A DNA stretch of 64,000 bases from Aurantibacter crassamenti. GTDB taxonomy: Bacteria; Bacteroidota; Bacteroidia; Flavobacteriales; Flavobacteriaceae. Each line of letters opens with the position of its first letter. Position 1 is the stretch's first letter. Under the pieces are notes generated by a model, which was not told the origin of the DNA, made no database searches, and saw only the letters and a program-made list of their open reading frames with translations. Shown in pieces: positions 48,189 through 56,552 of the stretch. A program made the translations under genes and the position numbers. The stretch is from the NCBI RefSeq assembly GCF_016811105.1, contig NZ_JAFBGM010000001.1, positions 124,001 to 188,000 on the forward strand. Direction: 5' to 3'.

Positions 48189-48222
48189 AAAAACCATCTA
48201 CATTAAAGCAGATGGTTTTTAT
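48189..48222 (-). terminator. Terminator after the histone-H1-like gene
   Basis: AAAACCATCT and AGATGGTTTT pair around an 11-nt loop; on the minus strand TTTTTCTTTT follows. It ends the transcript of the gene at 48249-49550 and may work both ways. Confidence 0.8.
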
Positions 48223-48248
48223 GAAAACTCGTTAAGAGAATCTTATAC

Positions 48249-49550
48249 TTAAGCTCTTGCTCTTCTACCAGTAGTTTTACGAACAACCATTACTTTAGTT
48301 GTTTTTTTAGCTGTAGATTTCTTAGCAGTTACTTTCTTAGGAGCTGCTTTTTTAGCTGCTACTCTTTTCTTAGGAGCTGCTTTTTTAGCTGCTACTCTTT
48401 TCTTAGGAGCTGCTTTCTTAGCTGCTACTCTTTTCTTAGGAGCCGCTTTCTTAGCTACTACTCTTTTCTTAGGAGCCGCTTTCTTAGCTACTACTCTTTT
48501 CTTAGGAGCTGCTTTTTTAGCTACTACTCTTTTCTTAGGAGCTGCCTTTTTAGCTACTGCCTTTTTCTTTGGAGCCGCTTTTTTAGCAACAGTCTTTTTA
48601 GCTGTTACTTTTTTAGCTACTACTCTTTTCTTTGGAGCTGCCTTTTTAGCCACTGCCTTTTTCTTTGGAGCCGCTTTTTTAGCAACAGTCTTCTTAGCTG
48701 TTACTTTTTTAGCTACTACTCTTTTCTTAGGAGCTGCTTTTTTAGCTACTGCCTTTTTCTTTGGAGCAGCTTTTTTAGCAACAGTCTTTTTAGCTGTTAC
48801 TTTTTTAGCCACTACTCTTTTCTTAGGAGCTGCCTTTTTAGCAACTGCCTTTTTCTTTGGAGCCGCTTTTTTAGCAACAGTCTTCTTAGCCGTTACTTTC
48901 TTAGCTACTACTCTTTTCTTAGGAGCTGCCTTTTTAGCAACTGCCTTTTTCTTTGGAGCCGCTTTTTTAGCAACAGTCTTCTTAGCTGTTACTTTTTTAG
49001 CTACTACTCTTTTCTTTGGAGCTGCCTTTTTAGCTACTGCCTTTTTCTTTGGAGCCGCTTTTTTAGCAACAGTCTTCTTAGCTGTTACTTTTTTAGCTAC
49101 TACTCTTTTCTTTGGAGCTACCTTTTTAGCTACTGCCTTTTTCTTTGGAGCCGCTTTTTTAGCAACAGTCTTTTTAGCTGTTACTTTTTTAGCTGCTACT
49201 CTTTTCTTTGGAGCTACCTTTTTAGCTACTGCCTTTTTCTTTGGAGCCGCTTTTTTAGCAACAGTCTTTTTAGCTGTTACTTTTTTAGCTGCTACTCTTT
49301 TCTTCGGAGCTGCTTTTTTAGCAACAGTCTTTTTAGCTGTTACTTTTTTAGCTACTACCTTTTTCTTAGGAGCTGCTTTTTTAACCACCTTCTTAGCAGT
49401 TACTTTCTTTACTGTAGCTTTCTTAGCTGTCACCTTTTTTGGTGCTGCTTTCTTGGCTACTTTTTTTGGAGCCGCTTTCTTAGCAACTACTTTTTTAGTA
49501 GCAGCTTTTCTAGCTGGAGCCTTTTTGGCAGTCTTAGTCTTTGTTGACAT
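48249..49550 (-). CDS. Histone-H1-like Lys/Ala/Pro-repeat DNA-binding protein
   Basis: The 433-aa product is almost wholly Lys, Ala, Val, Pro, Thr and Arg, without a globular domain. After an N-terminal irregular AAPKK part it contains about eight copies of a 32-residue unit (core KKVTAKKTVAKKAAPKKKAV), then about six copies of an 11-residue unit (KKRVVAKKAAP and variants), and ends VVRKTTGRRARA. This resembles the C-terminal tail of eukaryotic linker histones and bacterial Hc1/AlgP-type proteins that compact DNA. The regular arrays suggest length variation by recombination. Cytosolic nucleoid protein by composition. Confidence 0.88.
   Translation of the reverse strand: MSTKTKTAKKAPARKAATKKVVAKKAAPKKVAKKAAPKKVTAKKATVKKVTAKKVVKKAAPKKKVVAKKVTAKKTVAKKAAPKKRVAAKKVTAKKTVAKKAAPKKKAVAKKVAPKKRVAAKKVTAKKTVAKKAAPKKKAVAKKVAPKKRVVAKKVTAKKTVAKKAAPKKKAVAKKAAPKKRVVAKKVTAKKTVAKKAAPKKKAVAKKAAPKKRVVAKKVTAKKTVAKKAAPKKKAVAKKAAPKKRVVAKKVTAKKTVAKKAAPKKKAVAKKAAPKKRVVAKKVTAKKTVAKKAAPKKKAVAKKAAPKKRVVAKKVTAKKTVAKKAAPKKKAVAKKAAPKKRVVAKKAAPKKRVVAKKAAPKKRVVAKKAAPKKRVAAKKAAPKKRVAAKKAAPKKRVAAKKAAPKKVTAKKSTAKKTTKVMVVRKTTGRRARA
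48540..49310. repeat. Tandem 96-bp repeats within the H1-like gene
   Basis: About eight near-identical 96-bp units lie head to tail; the marker GCAACAGTCTT recurs at roughly 96-bp steps from 48588 to 49257, with one further copy at 49321. A shorter 33-bp repeat array (about six units, marker ACTCTTTTCTTAGGAGC) fills 48350-48540. Units differ mainly at synonymous T/C positions. Confidence 0.85.
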
Positions 49551-50335
49551 TATTGAACTTTTTAAATTTAAAATATTTTACTTGGTTTACTTTAAATTCT
49601 CTTGTACCAAATAGTATACGATCACCTAAAGATTTCATAGATAACGTGTTATATTCCTATTTAGTGTAATTCGTGTATTTCGTGGCTTTGCAAAAGACTA
49701 TGGTTCTTAGTAGGTTACAGCTCAAAATAGGGTCAAATTCCCAACAATTTTCATTTTAAAATATAGCCTGTAAAAAGACAAAAACTGATTTTTTAAAACC
49801 AATTAATTTTCGTGTACAATTTTGCAAGCAGTGAAGAAAACAGGTAACAATTATGCGCCCGAAAATCAGATAATTTTTCCGGAAGAAAACATTTTAAAAA
49901 ACAACTTCGGAAAACACAAAATAACCGTAAGTATTTAATTTACAACAAATTACAGAGATTTCTAAAAAAATAAAATAAAACTCAAACGATGAACGCACCA
50001 AAAACATACGAGTAAAAAATTCTTCAAAACACAGCCAAAATAAATTCGTAAAAAAGTTAAATGCTACTGTAAAAACTAGGTGGTCATTGCGTTTCAGTTA
50101 GGTTATTGTTTTAGTCCCTGAAATATTCAAAACACAACTTTCAAGCCACAGCGCAAAACGTTCAATTCTGGATGCTAAATTTTTTTTCTACGGAAGCCCC
50201 GATTTTTATCATTTTCTTCATTTTTCAGGAAAATGAACAACCCCCAAAAACAATTTTTTTCTGCTTTCTTTGGATAAAAACCTTGCATACCGCACACGCA
50301 ATTTCTCAAATTCTTAGGATGTTTTTTAAAACCAA

Positions 50336-50418
50336 TTGAAACACCCCCCAACAGAACACCGAAAACCATTTACTTTTTCAACTGCCAACCGAGCGCTCAA
50401 AACTGTTTACTTTTTATT
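50336..50418. repeat. Left copy of an 83-bp imperfect direct repeat
   Basis: The segment starting TTGAAACACCCC and containing CAACAGAACACCGAAAACCA matches 52909-52991 in the same orientation with few changes. It includes a 7-bp periodic pattern (ACT or near variants every 7 bp) that continues to about 50430. A second matching segment follows at 50464-50510. Confidence 0.8.
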
Positions 50419-50463
50419 GCCAACTGTACACTGAATTTTTTTTCATTGCTACAAAAAAAAGGT

Positions 50464-50510
50464 CATTACAGAAAACCGTAAGGCGAATACAAACATTTGA
50501 TAGAAATTTA
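50464..50510. repeat. Left copy of a second short direct repeat
   Basis: CATTACAGAAAACCGTAAGG and the following 27 bp resemble 53134-53179 (CATTACAGAAATCTGTAAGC onward) in the same orientation, with more divergence than the 83-bp repeat. The order of the two repeats is the same on both sides of the cassette. Confidence 0.6.
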
Positions 50511-50678
50511 GCTGGTAAAAAAGCAACGTTAAAACATACGTTTTGAACCTAACCATTAAACCGATTGAAATGCAAAAAATAAATCAATTTAGTATTTATA
50601 AAGATATTCTGAATACGGTTATAAAAAAGCTGTTCCTCACGACAGTCCTAACTAATAACAAGTACTAAGACAAAAAGA

Positions 50679-52103
50679 ATGCTTTTTAACTCCATTGAAT
50701 TTGCAATTTTCTTACCGATAGTGTTTACACTTTATTGGTTTGTTGTAAACAAAAGTATAAAATTGCAAAACTTACTATTAGTTTCTGCAAGCTATTTATT
50801 TTATGGTTGGTGGGACTATAGATTTTTATCTCTAATATTTCTATCTACAATTGTTGATTATTTTATAGGCATAAACATTGAAAAACAAGATTCTGTTAAA
50901 AATCAAAAATTACTACTCTGGAGTTCAGTTATATTTAACCTTGGTGTTTTAGGTTTTTTTAAATATTTCAATTTCTTCATTGATTCGTGGATTAACCTAT
51001 TTAATTCCATTGGATACAGTATGAAGAGTGATTGGACTTTGAACATTATTTTACCTGTTGGAATATCGTTCTATACCTTTCAAACCATGTCTTATACAAT
51101 AGACATATATCAAAAGAAGTTAAAGCCTACTAAAGATTTTATATCATTTGCTGCTTTTGTTTCTTTCTTTCCTCAATTAGTAGCCGGACCAATTGAAAGA
51201 GCAACCAATCTACTTCCACAAATTCTCAAAAATAGAAAATTCAATTACGAACAAGGAGCGCAAGGGTTAAAACTAATCCTATGGGGTATGTTTAAAAAGG
51301 TAGTGATTGCTGATTCTCTTGCACCAATGGTGGATGATATTTTTGGAGACCACCAAAGTTATGAAGGCGGAACTCTTTGGTTAGGCGCGATTTATTTCTC
51401 CTTTCAAATCTATTGTGATTTTAGTGGATACTCTGATATTGCGATTGGAATATCAAAACTATTTGGGTTTGAGTTAATGTCTAACTTCAAGTTTCCCTAT
51501 TTCTCAAGAAATATTGGTGAATTTTGGAGAAGATGGCACATATCACTTTCTACATGGTTTAGAGATTATCTGTATATACCAATTGGTGGATCCAAGAATG
51601 GCAAGTGGAAGTCAATTAGAAATATCTTTATTATTTTTCTTGTAAGTGGGTTTTGGCATGGTGCGAATTGGACATTTATTATATGGGGGCTATTTCATTC
51701 TATTTTATTTCTACCAACGTTTTTTTTCAATACCAATAGAAAATATATGAGCGCTTCAATAGCTCAAAATAGAATTCTTCCATCATTTAAAGAGCTTTAT
51801 CAAGTAAGTTCTACATTTTTATTAGTAACAATCGGTTGGGTAATCTTTAGAAGCACAAGCATAGCCTCTAGTCTCAGTTATATTTTAAATATGTTTCAGA
51901 ACTTTACGTTACCCACGTCAAAATTACAAGGCGTAGGCTATGTGATTATTTTTTTAGCTATTGATTATCTTCTTAGAAAGGATGAAAGGAATTTATTTCA
52001 GTTTAAGCCATTTATGAGATATCTTATTTATGTTTTTATACTATATCAAATAGTAAATCACTTCGGACTAAACCAAGGTGATTTTATATATTTTCAATTT
52101 TAG
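50679..52103 (+). CDS. MBOAT-family O-acyltransferase (AlgI-like)
   Basis: The 474-aa membrane protein has about ten hydrophobic segments and the MBOAT signature: RNIGEFWRRWHISLSTWFRD with His287 and GFWHGANWTFIIWG with His327, the presumed catalytic His. In AlgI-type systems it passes an acetyl group across the membrane for acetylation of an exopolysaccharide or cell-wall glycan. The stop directly abuts the ATG of the SGNH-like partner (TAG-ATG), an operon. The acceptor glycan is not identifiable and no glycan synthase is adjacent. Confidence 0.92.
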   Translation: MLFNSIEFAIFLPIVFTLYWFVVNKSIKLQNLLLVSASYLFYGWWDYRFLSLIFLSTIVDYFIGINIEKQDSVKNQKLLLWSSVIFNLGVLGFFKYFNFFIDSWINLFNSIGYSMKSDWTLNIILPVGISFYTFQTMSYTIDIYQKKLKPTKDFISFAAFVSFFPQLVAGPIERATNLLPQILKNRKFNYEQGAQGLKLILWGMFKKVVIADSLAPMVDDIFGDHQSYEGGTLWLGAIYFSFQIYCDFSGYSDIAIGISKLFGFELMSNFKFPYFSRNIGEFWRRWHISLSTWFRDYLYIPIGGSKNGKWKSIRNIFIIFLVSGFWHGANWTFIIWGLFHSILFLPTFFFNTNRKYMSASIAQNRILPSFKELYQVSSTFLLVTIGWVIFRSTSIASSLSYILNMFQNFTLPTSKLQGVGYVIIFLAIDYLLRKDERNLFQFKPFMRYLIYVFILYQIVNHFGLNQGDFIYFQF

Positions 52104-52907
52104 ATGAAAAAATTTTTCAAAAAAATAGTGTTGTTTTTCATATTCTTCACATTGTGTTATCAAATCAATTATCCCGTTAGTTCTCCTCTTAGACTTAGAA
52201 CTTTTATCTTTAATATTAATGGTTTATTTAATAACATTAATAAAGAAGAAGTCATTGTGGCTAATGGTTTCAAAGTTAACAAGTTTAATGAAAAAATAAA
52301 GTTCAACATCAATAATATAGGTTATAATTCACACAGAGATTACCACCTAGATTCCATAAACAAAGGAGATATAGCAGTAATTGGAGATTCATTTGTTGAT
52401 AGTTCAATTTGTGGGATTGAAAATTCCATTTCATTCTTACTTGAAGATTCTATTTCAAAAAGGGTATACAACTTTGGTGTTAGTGGCGGTAATATTTTAG
52501 ACTATAATCAAATTTATAAAGAATACGGCTTAAAGAATCTTGATAAGGTTGTGATTTTAATTACCGGAACGGAAGACTTACGTTATAGAAATAGTAATAA
52601 TCAATACTCAACGGAGTTCTCAAAAATAAAATTACTTGACAAAGTAAATAAAATTAGGCTAAATCAAATGAGAAACAATACTAACTATGGTTTGATTCAA
52701 CCTTATGAAAATGTTATTTATGTTTTACATTCAGGCATACCAAAATCTCAAGTTGAGAAACATGTAAACAATTCCTTGATTGAGATTAAATTAGATCGAA
52801 AATATATGTATAGTGACGGTCACTTCAATAAAGAAGGAAACCTAGAAATCGTTAAAAATATTATAGCCGAGCTTAAATCAACCGATGTTCAAATTGAACC
52901 TAAATAA
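52104..52907 (+). CDS. SGNH-like membrane-anchored acetyltransferase partner (AlgJ/X-like)
   Basis: The 267-aa protein has an N-terminal membrane anchor (about residues 7-22) and SGNH-hydrolase motifs: GDSFVDSS with Ser96 (block I), VSGGNILDYNQ (block II Gly), ITGTEDLR (block III-like) and SDGHFNKEG with Asp238 and His240 (block V). It probably accepts acetyl from the MBOAT protein and modifies a periplasmic glycan, as AlgJ/AlgX or PatB do. It is shorter than AlgJ. The right repeat copy begins 2 bp after its stop. Confidence 0.82.
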   Translation: MKKFFKKIVLFFIFFTLCYQINYPVSSPLRLRTFIFNINGLFNNINKEEVIVANGFKVNKFNEKIKFNINNIGYNSHRDYHLDSINKGDIAVIGDSFVDSSICGIENSISFLLEDSISKRVYNFGVSGGNILDYNQIYKEYGLKNLDKVVILITGTEDLRYRNSNNQYSTEFSKIKLLDKVNKIRLNQMRNNTNYGLIQPYENVIYVLHSGIPKSQVEKHVNNSLIEIKLDRKYMYSDGHFNKEGNLEIVKNIIAELKSTDVQIEPK

Positions 52908-52908
52908 T

Positions 52909-52991
52909 TTGAAACAACCCGCAACAGAACACCGAAAACCATTTACTTTTTCAACTACCAACTGATCGCTAAAAACTGTTTACTTTTTATT
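52909..52991. repeat. Right copy of the 83-bp imperfect direct repeat
   Basis: This matches 50336-50418 in the same orientation and starts 2 bp after the stop of the SGNH-like gene. The 7-bp periodic ACT pattern is kept across most of it. Confidence 0.8.
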
Positions 52992-53327
52992 TATCAACTA
53001 ACCCCAGAGCAAGTGCAAAAATTATCGACAAACAGCGTGCGATTTGCCCTACCCAAATAATGTACTTATTTTAATCTACTGAATTTCATTTTTGAATAAA
53101 TACTAGTGATATCAAACTCTATAAATATGATACCATTACAGAAATCTGTAAGCGCAATTGAAACCTTTTATAGAAATTAGAACTGAGAAAAGACAGACTT
53201 GAAAGAATATATTTAAAATATACATGTACAACAATTGTTCACCGAATTAAAGGGATAAGATTATGTTCTAAATTGTGATAAACCAATTGCAATTAATTTA
53301 TTTAAAAGTAACTGAAATTTAAAATTT
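52992..53327. other. Gene-free spacer with a second repeat remnant
   Basis: No gene is seen. The segment 53134-53179 resembles 50464-50510. The rest is AT-rich and should include the promoter of the gene at 53328, which I could not place. Confidence 0.5.
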
Positions 53328-54050
53328 ATGAAAAAAATAATTCTTTCACTTATCATTCTTTCCTATTTAATACCTCAAAACGTAAAAGCACAAGATGATG
53401 GTGCTGCAATAGCAGCTGTAGCTGGTGGATTAATAGCAATTGGAGCTGGTATTGCCGCCGTTGAACAAATGAAGGAGCAAGCAGAATTAACGGCAACGGA
53501 ATGGCTATTAACCAAACATCCCGAATACACTCAATTTCAATTAAAAACTTTAGATTTTAATGGTAAAAAATTGAAAGATATGTCATCAACATCTGTAATT
53601 ACGTTTAAAATTAGAGAATTTGATATTGTTGAAGATAGACCTCAATTAAGTACGAAATTAGTTCTATTTGGCTTTACAAGTTTTGGCTGGATTAATGAAT
53701 ATGGAATTGATTTTGACAAAGTCAAATGGTTTTTAATTGATAATAATGAATGGATGAATATGATGACTTCTTATTCAAAAATAGCATCTGGAGTTAAAGA
53801 CGAAAACGCCATTAAAAAAGCTTTATTGAATGGCAAAGTGGTGAATAGAGGAATTAATGCAAAAAAAGGTGACGATATTGATTTTTATAAAATAGATGGA
53901 GATATGTATTTGGTATCGGACTACTCGCCAGAAATGAAATTTATATATAATGAACGTTCTCTTGGTATTTACCTCAAAGAAACAAGGAATTTAATACAAA
54001 TAGGGCGCGGAGATTTAATAAAAATCCACGAATTCTTTTTTGAAGAATAA
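53328..54050 (+). CDS. Secreted protein of unknown function
   Basis: The 240-aa product has a signal peptide ending NVKAQ, then a Gly/Ala-rich hydrophobic stretch (AAIAAVAGGLIAIGAGIAAV, about 26-46) that could insert in a membrane. A mixed alpha/beta domain follows without motifs that I recognise. It lies 5 bp ahead of another secreted protein gene, so the pair is probably co-expressed. No T9SS C-terminal domain. Confidence 0.75.
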   Translation: MKKIILSLIILSYLIPQNVKAQDDGAAIAAVAGGLIAIGAGIAAVEQMKEQAELTATEWLLTKHPEYTQFQLKTLDFNGKKLKDMSSTSVITFKIREFDIVEDRPQLSTKLVLFGFTSFGWINEYGIDFDKVKWFLIDNNEWMNMMTSYSKIASGVKDENAIKKALLNGKVVNRGINAKKGDDIDFYKIDGDMYLVSDYSPEMKFIYNERSLGIYLKETRNLIQIGRGDLIKIHEFFFEE

Positions 54051-54055
54051 TCATC

Positions 54056-54415
54056 ATGAAAAATTTAATCTTTTTTTTTCTATTAATCGGATTTTCTGTT
54101 AAACCCCAGTCGTGTAATGAGCTAATGGAATCTATAAAATCTAACAATTCCGGAAGGACATACAACAGTTATACAAGTGATGCAATTTCAAAAGTGACAT
54201 TTTATGATGTTTCGGTTGATTACCAAACCTACTATTTTGCTATTGTCTGTTTCAAAAATAGATACTCATATGGTTGTAATGAATACATTTATCAAGTTGC
54301 TTCTAACACAAAATTCAATTACTCTATGAATTATATGTCAAGTGCAGGAAAGGCATTTTGGAAATATATACAACCCTATAATGACAATTTAAATTGTGCG
54401 CCGAATATTGAATAA
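54056..54415 (+). CDS. Secreted KTSC-like small protein
   Basis: The 119-aa protein has a signal peptide ending near VKPQS and four or more Cys residues. The body resembles the KTSC fold: AISKVTFYDVSVDYQTYYF, then the Tyr-rich strand RYSYGCNEYIYQVAS and the closing SSAGKAFWKYIQPY (KTSC domains end with Ser-x-Gly-x-(Y/F)-(F/W)-x-x-x-I). The similarity is by eye only. The family function is unknown. Co-transcribed with the preceding gene (5-bp gap). Confidence 0.65.
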   Translation: MKNLIFFFLLIGFSVKPQSCNELMESIKSNNSGRTYNSYTSDAISKVTFYDVSVDYQTYYFAIVCFKNRYSYGCNEYIYQVASNTKFNYSMNYMSSAGKAFWKYIQPYNDNLNCAPNIE

Positions 54416-54639
54416 TTCCAAAAGCAGTCTCTTTTTACACACTAGATTTCATATAATTATGACCTTTAGCAATAATTTAAAAAAACATGTGCGCTAAATG
54501 GAAGAATATGTTGAAGAAAAAAAAGAAAAATTGGCACAGAAGATATTATGATATTGATTGTAAAATTTGTTTCAGATTGTGGTAGAAGTTACTTTTAAAA
54601 TACTGTTTCCAAAATCACCCAAGAATACAACCAAGCCAA

Positions 54640-55770
54640 ATGCAAAAGAAAAATATAAAAACAAACTTATTAAATCATTCCAATGCAAAAGTTCAGTTAT
54701 TAGGAAAGTACCTAAATCGATATTTGAATATAATTAGTAACGATGGTTATACTGAAAAGATAAATGTATTTGATTTGTTCTGTGGACAGGGAGAATACGA
54801 AAATGGTGGTGAAGGAAGTCCTTTGGTTTCATTAAGACAAATAAAAGATGCATACTATACTTCTATTTCAAAGAAGTCAAAAAAAAAACCAAAAATTAAT
54901 TGCTACTTCAATGACATTGACGAGAATAAAATAAACATTCTTGAGAAAGCCATAATCAATAAGAATTTACACTACAAGAACATCGGAGAATTAGTACTCA
55001 CTACAAATGACTATTTAATTGAAGTCCAAAGACTTTCAAAATTATTTAAAACATTTAAAAACGAAAAAGGATTTGTTTTCATAGACCCATACGGCTATAA
55101 AGAAGTAAAGGCACTGCATATTAAACAATTGATGGACTGTAACAAAAAGGCGGAAGTTCTTTTATGGTTACCAATTCAATTTATGTATAGGTTTTCAAAA
55201 AATGAAACACCAGAATCCCTACAAAACTTCATTAATGAACTCGGTATATCTAACGAAATAGAAAATCTAAACAACGTTTGGGATTTTATTGATTTACTTA
55301 AAAAGGGGTTTCAAAATTATCTAGGCAATAACTTTTTTGTAGACAATTTTTCATTAAAAAAAGAAGAAAATTCTGTTTTCTGTTTATATTTTTTCACGTC
55401 ACATATAAAAGGTTTTGAGAAAATGCTCGAAGCAAAATGGGATATTGATTCTGAACAAGGAAAAGGTTGGAATTATGGAGGCAATCAACCTAGCTTATTT
55501 TATGATCACAAAACAAACCCATTGGTTGAAAAATTAGAAACCTTTTTAAAAGATAAACCCCGTACAAATGGAGAAACTTATGAGTTTACTTTAAGAGAAG
55601 GATTTTTACCTAAGCACACCAACGAAATTTTAGCTGATTGGCAACAAATTGGCAAGTTATCAGTTAAATTAGGTAACGGAGAAAATGCAAGAAAAAAAGC
55701 CTTCTACAACTCTTATAATTACTATAAAAACCCTGTTGATTTTTCAAAAGTTAAATTTAAAATTCAATAA
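54640..55770 (+). CDS. tcmP: Three-Cys-motif partner protein TcmP (methyltransferase-like)
   Basis: The 376-aa cytosolic protein has a Rossmann methyltransferase-like core: motif I VFDLFCGQGEYENGGEGSP (about 43-61), acidic motif II CYFNDIDENK, and GFVFIDPYGY at the motif IV position, like the DPPY/DPYG of N6-methyltransferases. This is the layout of TcmP, a family defined by co-occurrence with three-Cys Gp37/Gp68 proteins, and that partner follows here after 1 bp. The substrate is unknown; RNA or DNA is plausible. The genes begin after a 224-bp spacer. Confidence 0.85.
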   Translation: MQKKNIKTNLLNHSNAKVQLLGKYLNRYLNIISNDGYTEKINVFDLFCGQGEYENGGEGSPLVSLRQIKDAYYTSISKKSKKKPKINCYFNDIDENKINILEKAIINKNLHYKNIGELVLTTNDYLIEVQRLSKLFKTFKNEKGFVFIDPYGYKEVKALHIKQLMDCNKKAEVLLWLPIQFMYRFSKNETPESLQNFINELGISNEIENLNNVWDFIDLLKKGFQNYLGNNFFVDNFSLKKEENSVFCLYFFTSHIKGFEKMLEAKWDIDSEQGKGWNYGGNQPSLFYDHKTNPLVEKLETFLKDKPRTNGETYEFTLREGFLPKHTNEILADWQQIGKLSVKLGNGENARKKAFYNSYNYYKNPVDFSKVKFKIQ

Positions 55771-55771
55771 T

Positions 55772-56497
55772 ATGGCGCAATCAAGTATAGAATGGACTGA
55801 AATGACTTGGAATCCTACAACTGGTTGTAGCAAGGTTTCACAAGGTTGCAAATTTTGTTACGCAGAAGTGATGTCAAAAAGGCTTCAAGCTATGGGGGTC
55901 GAAAAATACAAAGATAATTTTAAGGTAAGAACCCATAAAGATGCGCTAAAAACACCATATACATGGAAAAAATCTAAAGTTGTATTTGTAAATTCAATGA
56001 GCGATTTGTTTCATGAAGAAATTCCTCTAGAGTTTATAAAAAAGGTATTCAAAGTAATGAATGATAACCCACGACATGTTTTTCAAGTTTTGACAAAACG
56101 TGCGAAAAGACTTCTAGAAGTCCATGAGGAATTAAAATGGTCCCATAACATCTGGATGGGAGTGTCTGTAGAAGAACAATTGGTTGAGAGTAGAATTAAT
56201 TTTTTAAGAAAGACAAATGCCAGAGTAAAATTTCTATCTCTAGAACCTCTCATAGGTCCTTTGCCTAATTTAAATTTAAAACATATTGATTGGGTTATAG
56301 TTGGTGGAGAAAGTGGTCATACACCAAGACCAATGGATGCTGATTGGGTTATCGATATTCAAGAGCAATGTGAAAAAGCAGATGTTGCATTCTTCTTCAA
56401 ACAATGGGGCGGAAAGAATAAAAAGAAAAATGGAAGAGAATTAAACGGTCGTACTTATGATGAAATGCCAGAATTGGAATTACAACAAAGTGTGTAA
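55772..56497 (+). CDS. Phage Gp37/Gp68-family three-Cys radical-SAM-like protein (DUF5131)
   Basis: I place the start at ATG 55772, one base after the tcmP stop, giving 241 aa; the longer upstream frame overlaps tcmP and is not conserved-looking. The N-terminus SSIEWTEMTWNPTTGC is the family hallmark. Cys19, Cys26 and Cys29 (CX6CX2C) followed by Tyr-Ala would bind a 4Fe-4S cluster. Further motifs are VFVNSMSDLFHE, FQVLTKRAKRL, NIWMGVSVE, FLSLEPLIGPL and WVIVGGESG. The family is carried by phages and bacterial islands; its reaction is unproven. It probably acts with TcmP. Confidence 0.9.
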   Translation: MAQSSIEWTEMTWNPTTGCSKVSQGCKFCYAEVMSKRLQAMGVEKYKDNFKVRTHKDALKTPYTWKKSKVVFVNSMSDLFHEEIPLEFIKKVFKVMNDNPRHVFQVLTKRAKRLLEVHEELKWSHNIWMGVSVEEQLVESRINFLRKTNARVKFLSLEPLIGPLPNLNLKHIDWVIVGGESGHTPRPMDADWVIDIQEQCEKADVAFFFKQWGGKNKKKNGRELNGRTYDEMPELELQQSV

Positions 56498-56552
56498 AAA
56501 GACAATTGGTAACTATTTTTATATATCATAATCTAACTCAGCTTAAAAACAA

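Larger units (their letters stand above)
49551..50678. other. Long gene-poor spacer ahead of the acyltransferase cassette
   Basis: 1.1 kb with no credible gene. It must hold the promoter of the H1-like gene near 49560-49700. From 50336 onward it contains the left copy of a repeat that recurs after the acyltransferase pair (see repeat entries). The remainder is AT-rich sequence in which I see no defined element. Confidence 0.5.

Noticed and set aside
48249-49550. The repeat array at 48.3-49.3 kb as CRISPR
   Set aside because: Units are contiguous, in frame and encode a Lys/Ala/Pro protein; there are no unique spacers and no cas genes.
50175-50369. 64-aa minus-strand frame MVFGVLLGG... as a gene
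   Set aside because: Low-complexity sequence in a spacer, overlapping the heptad repeat, without a credible domain or promoter.
54498-54551. Short frame MEEYVEEKKEKLAQKI before tcmP
   Set aside because: Only about 17 codons; probably chance in A-rich DNA.
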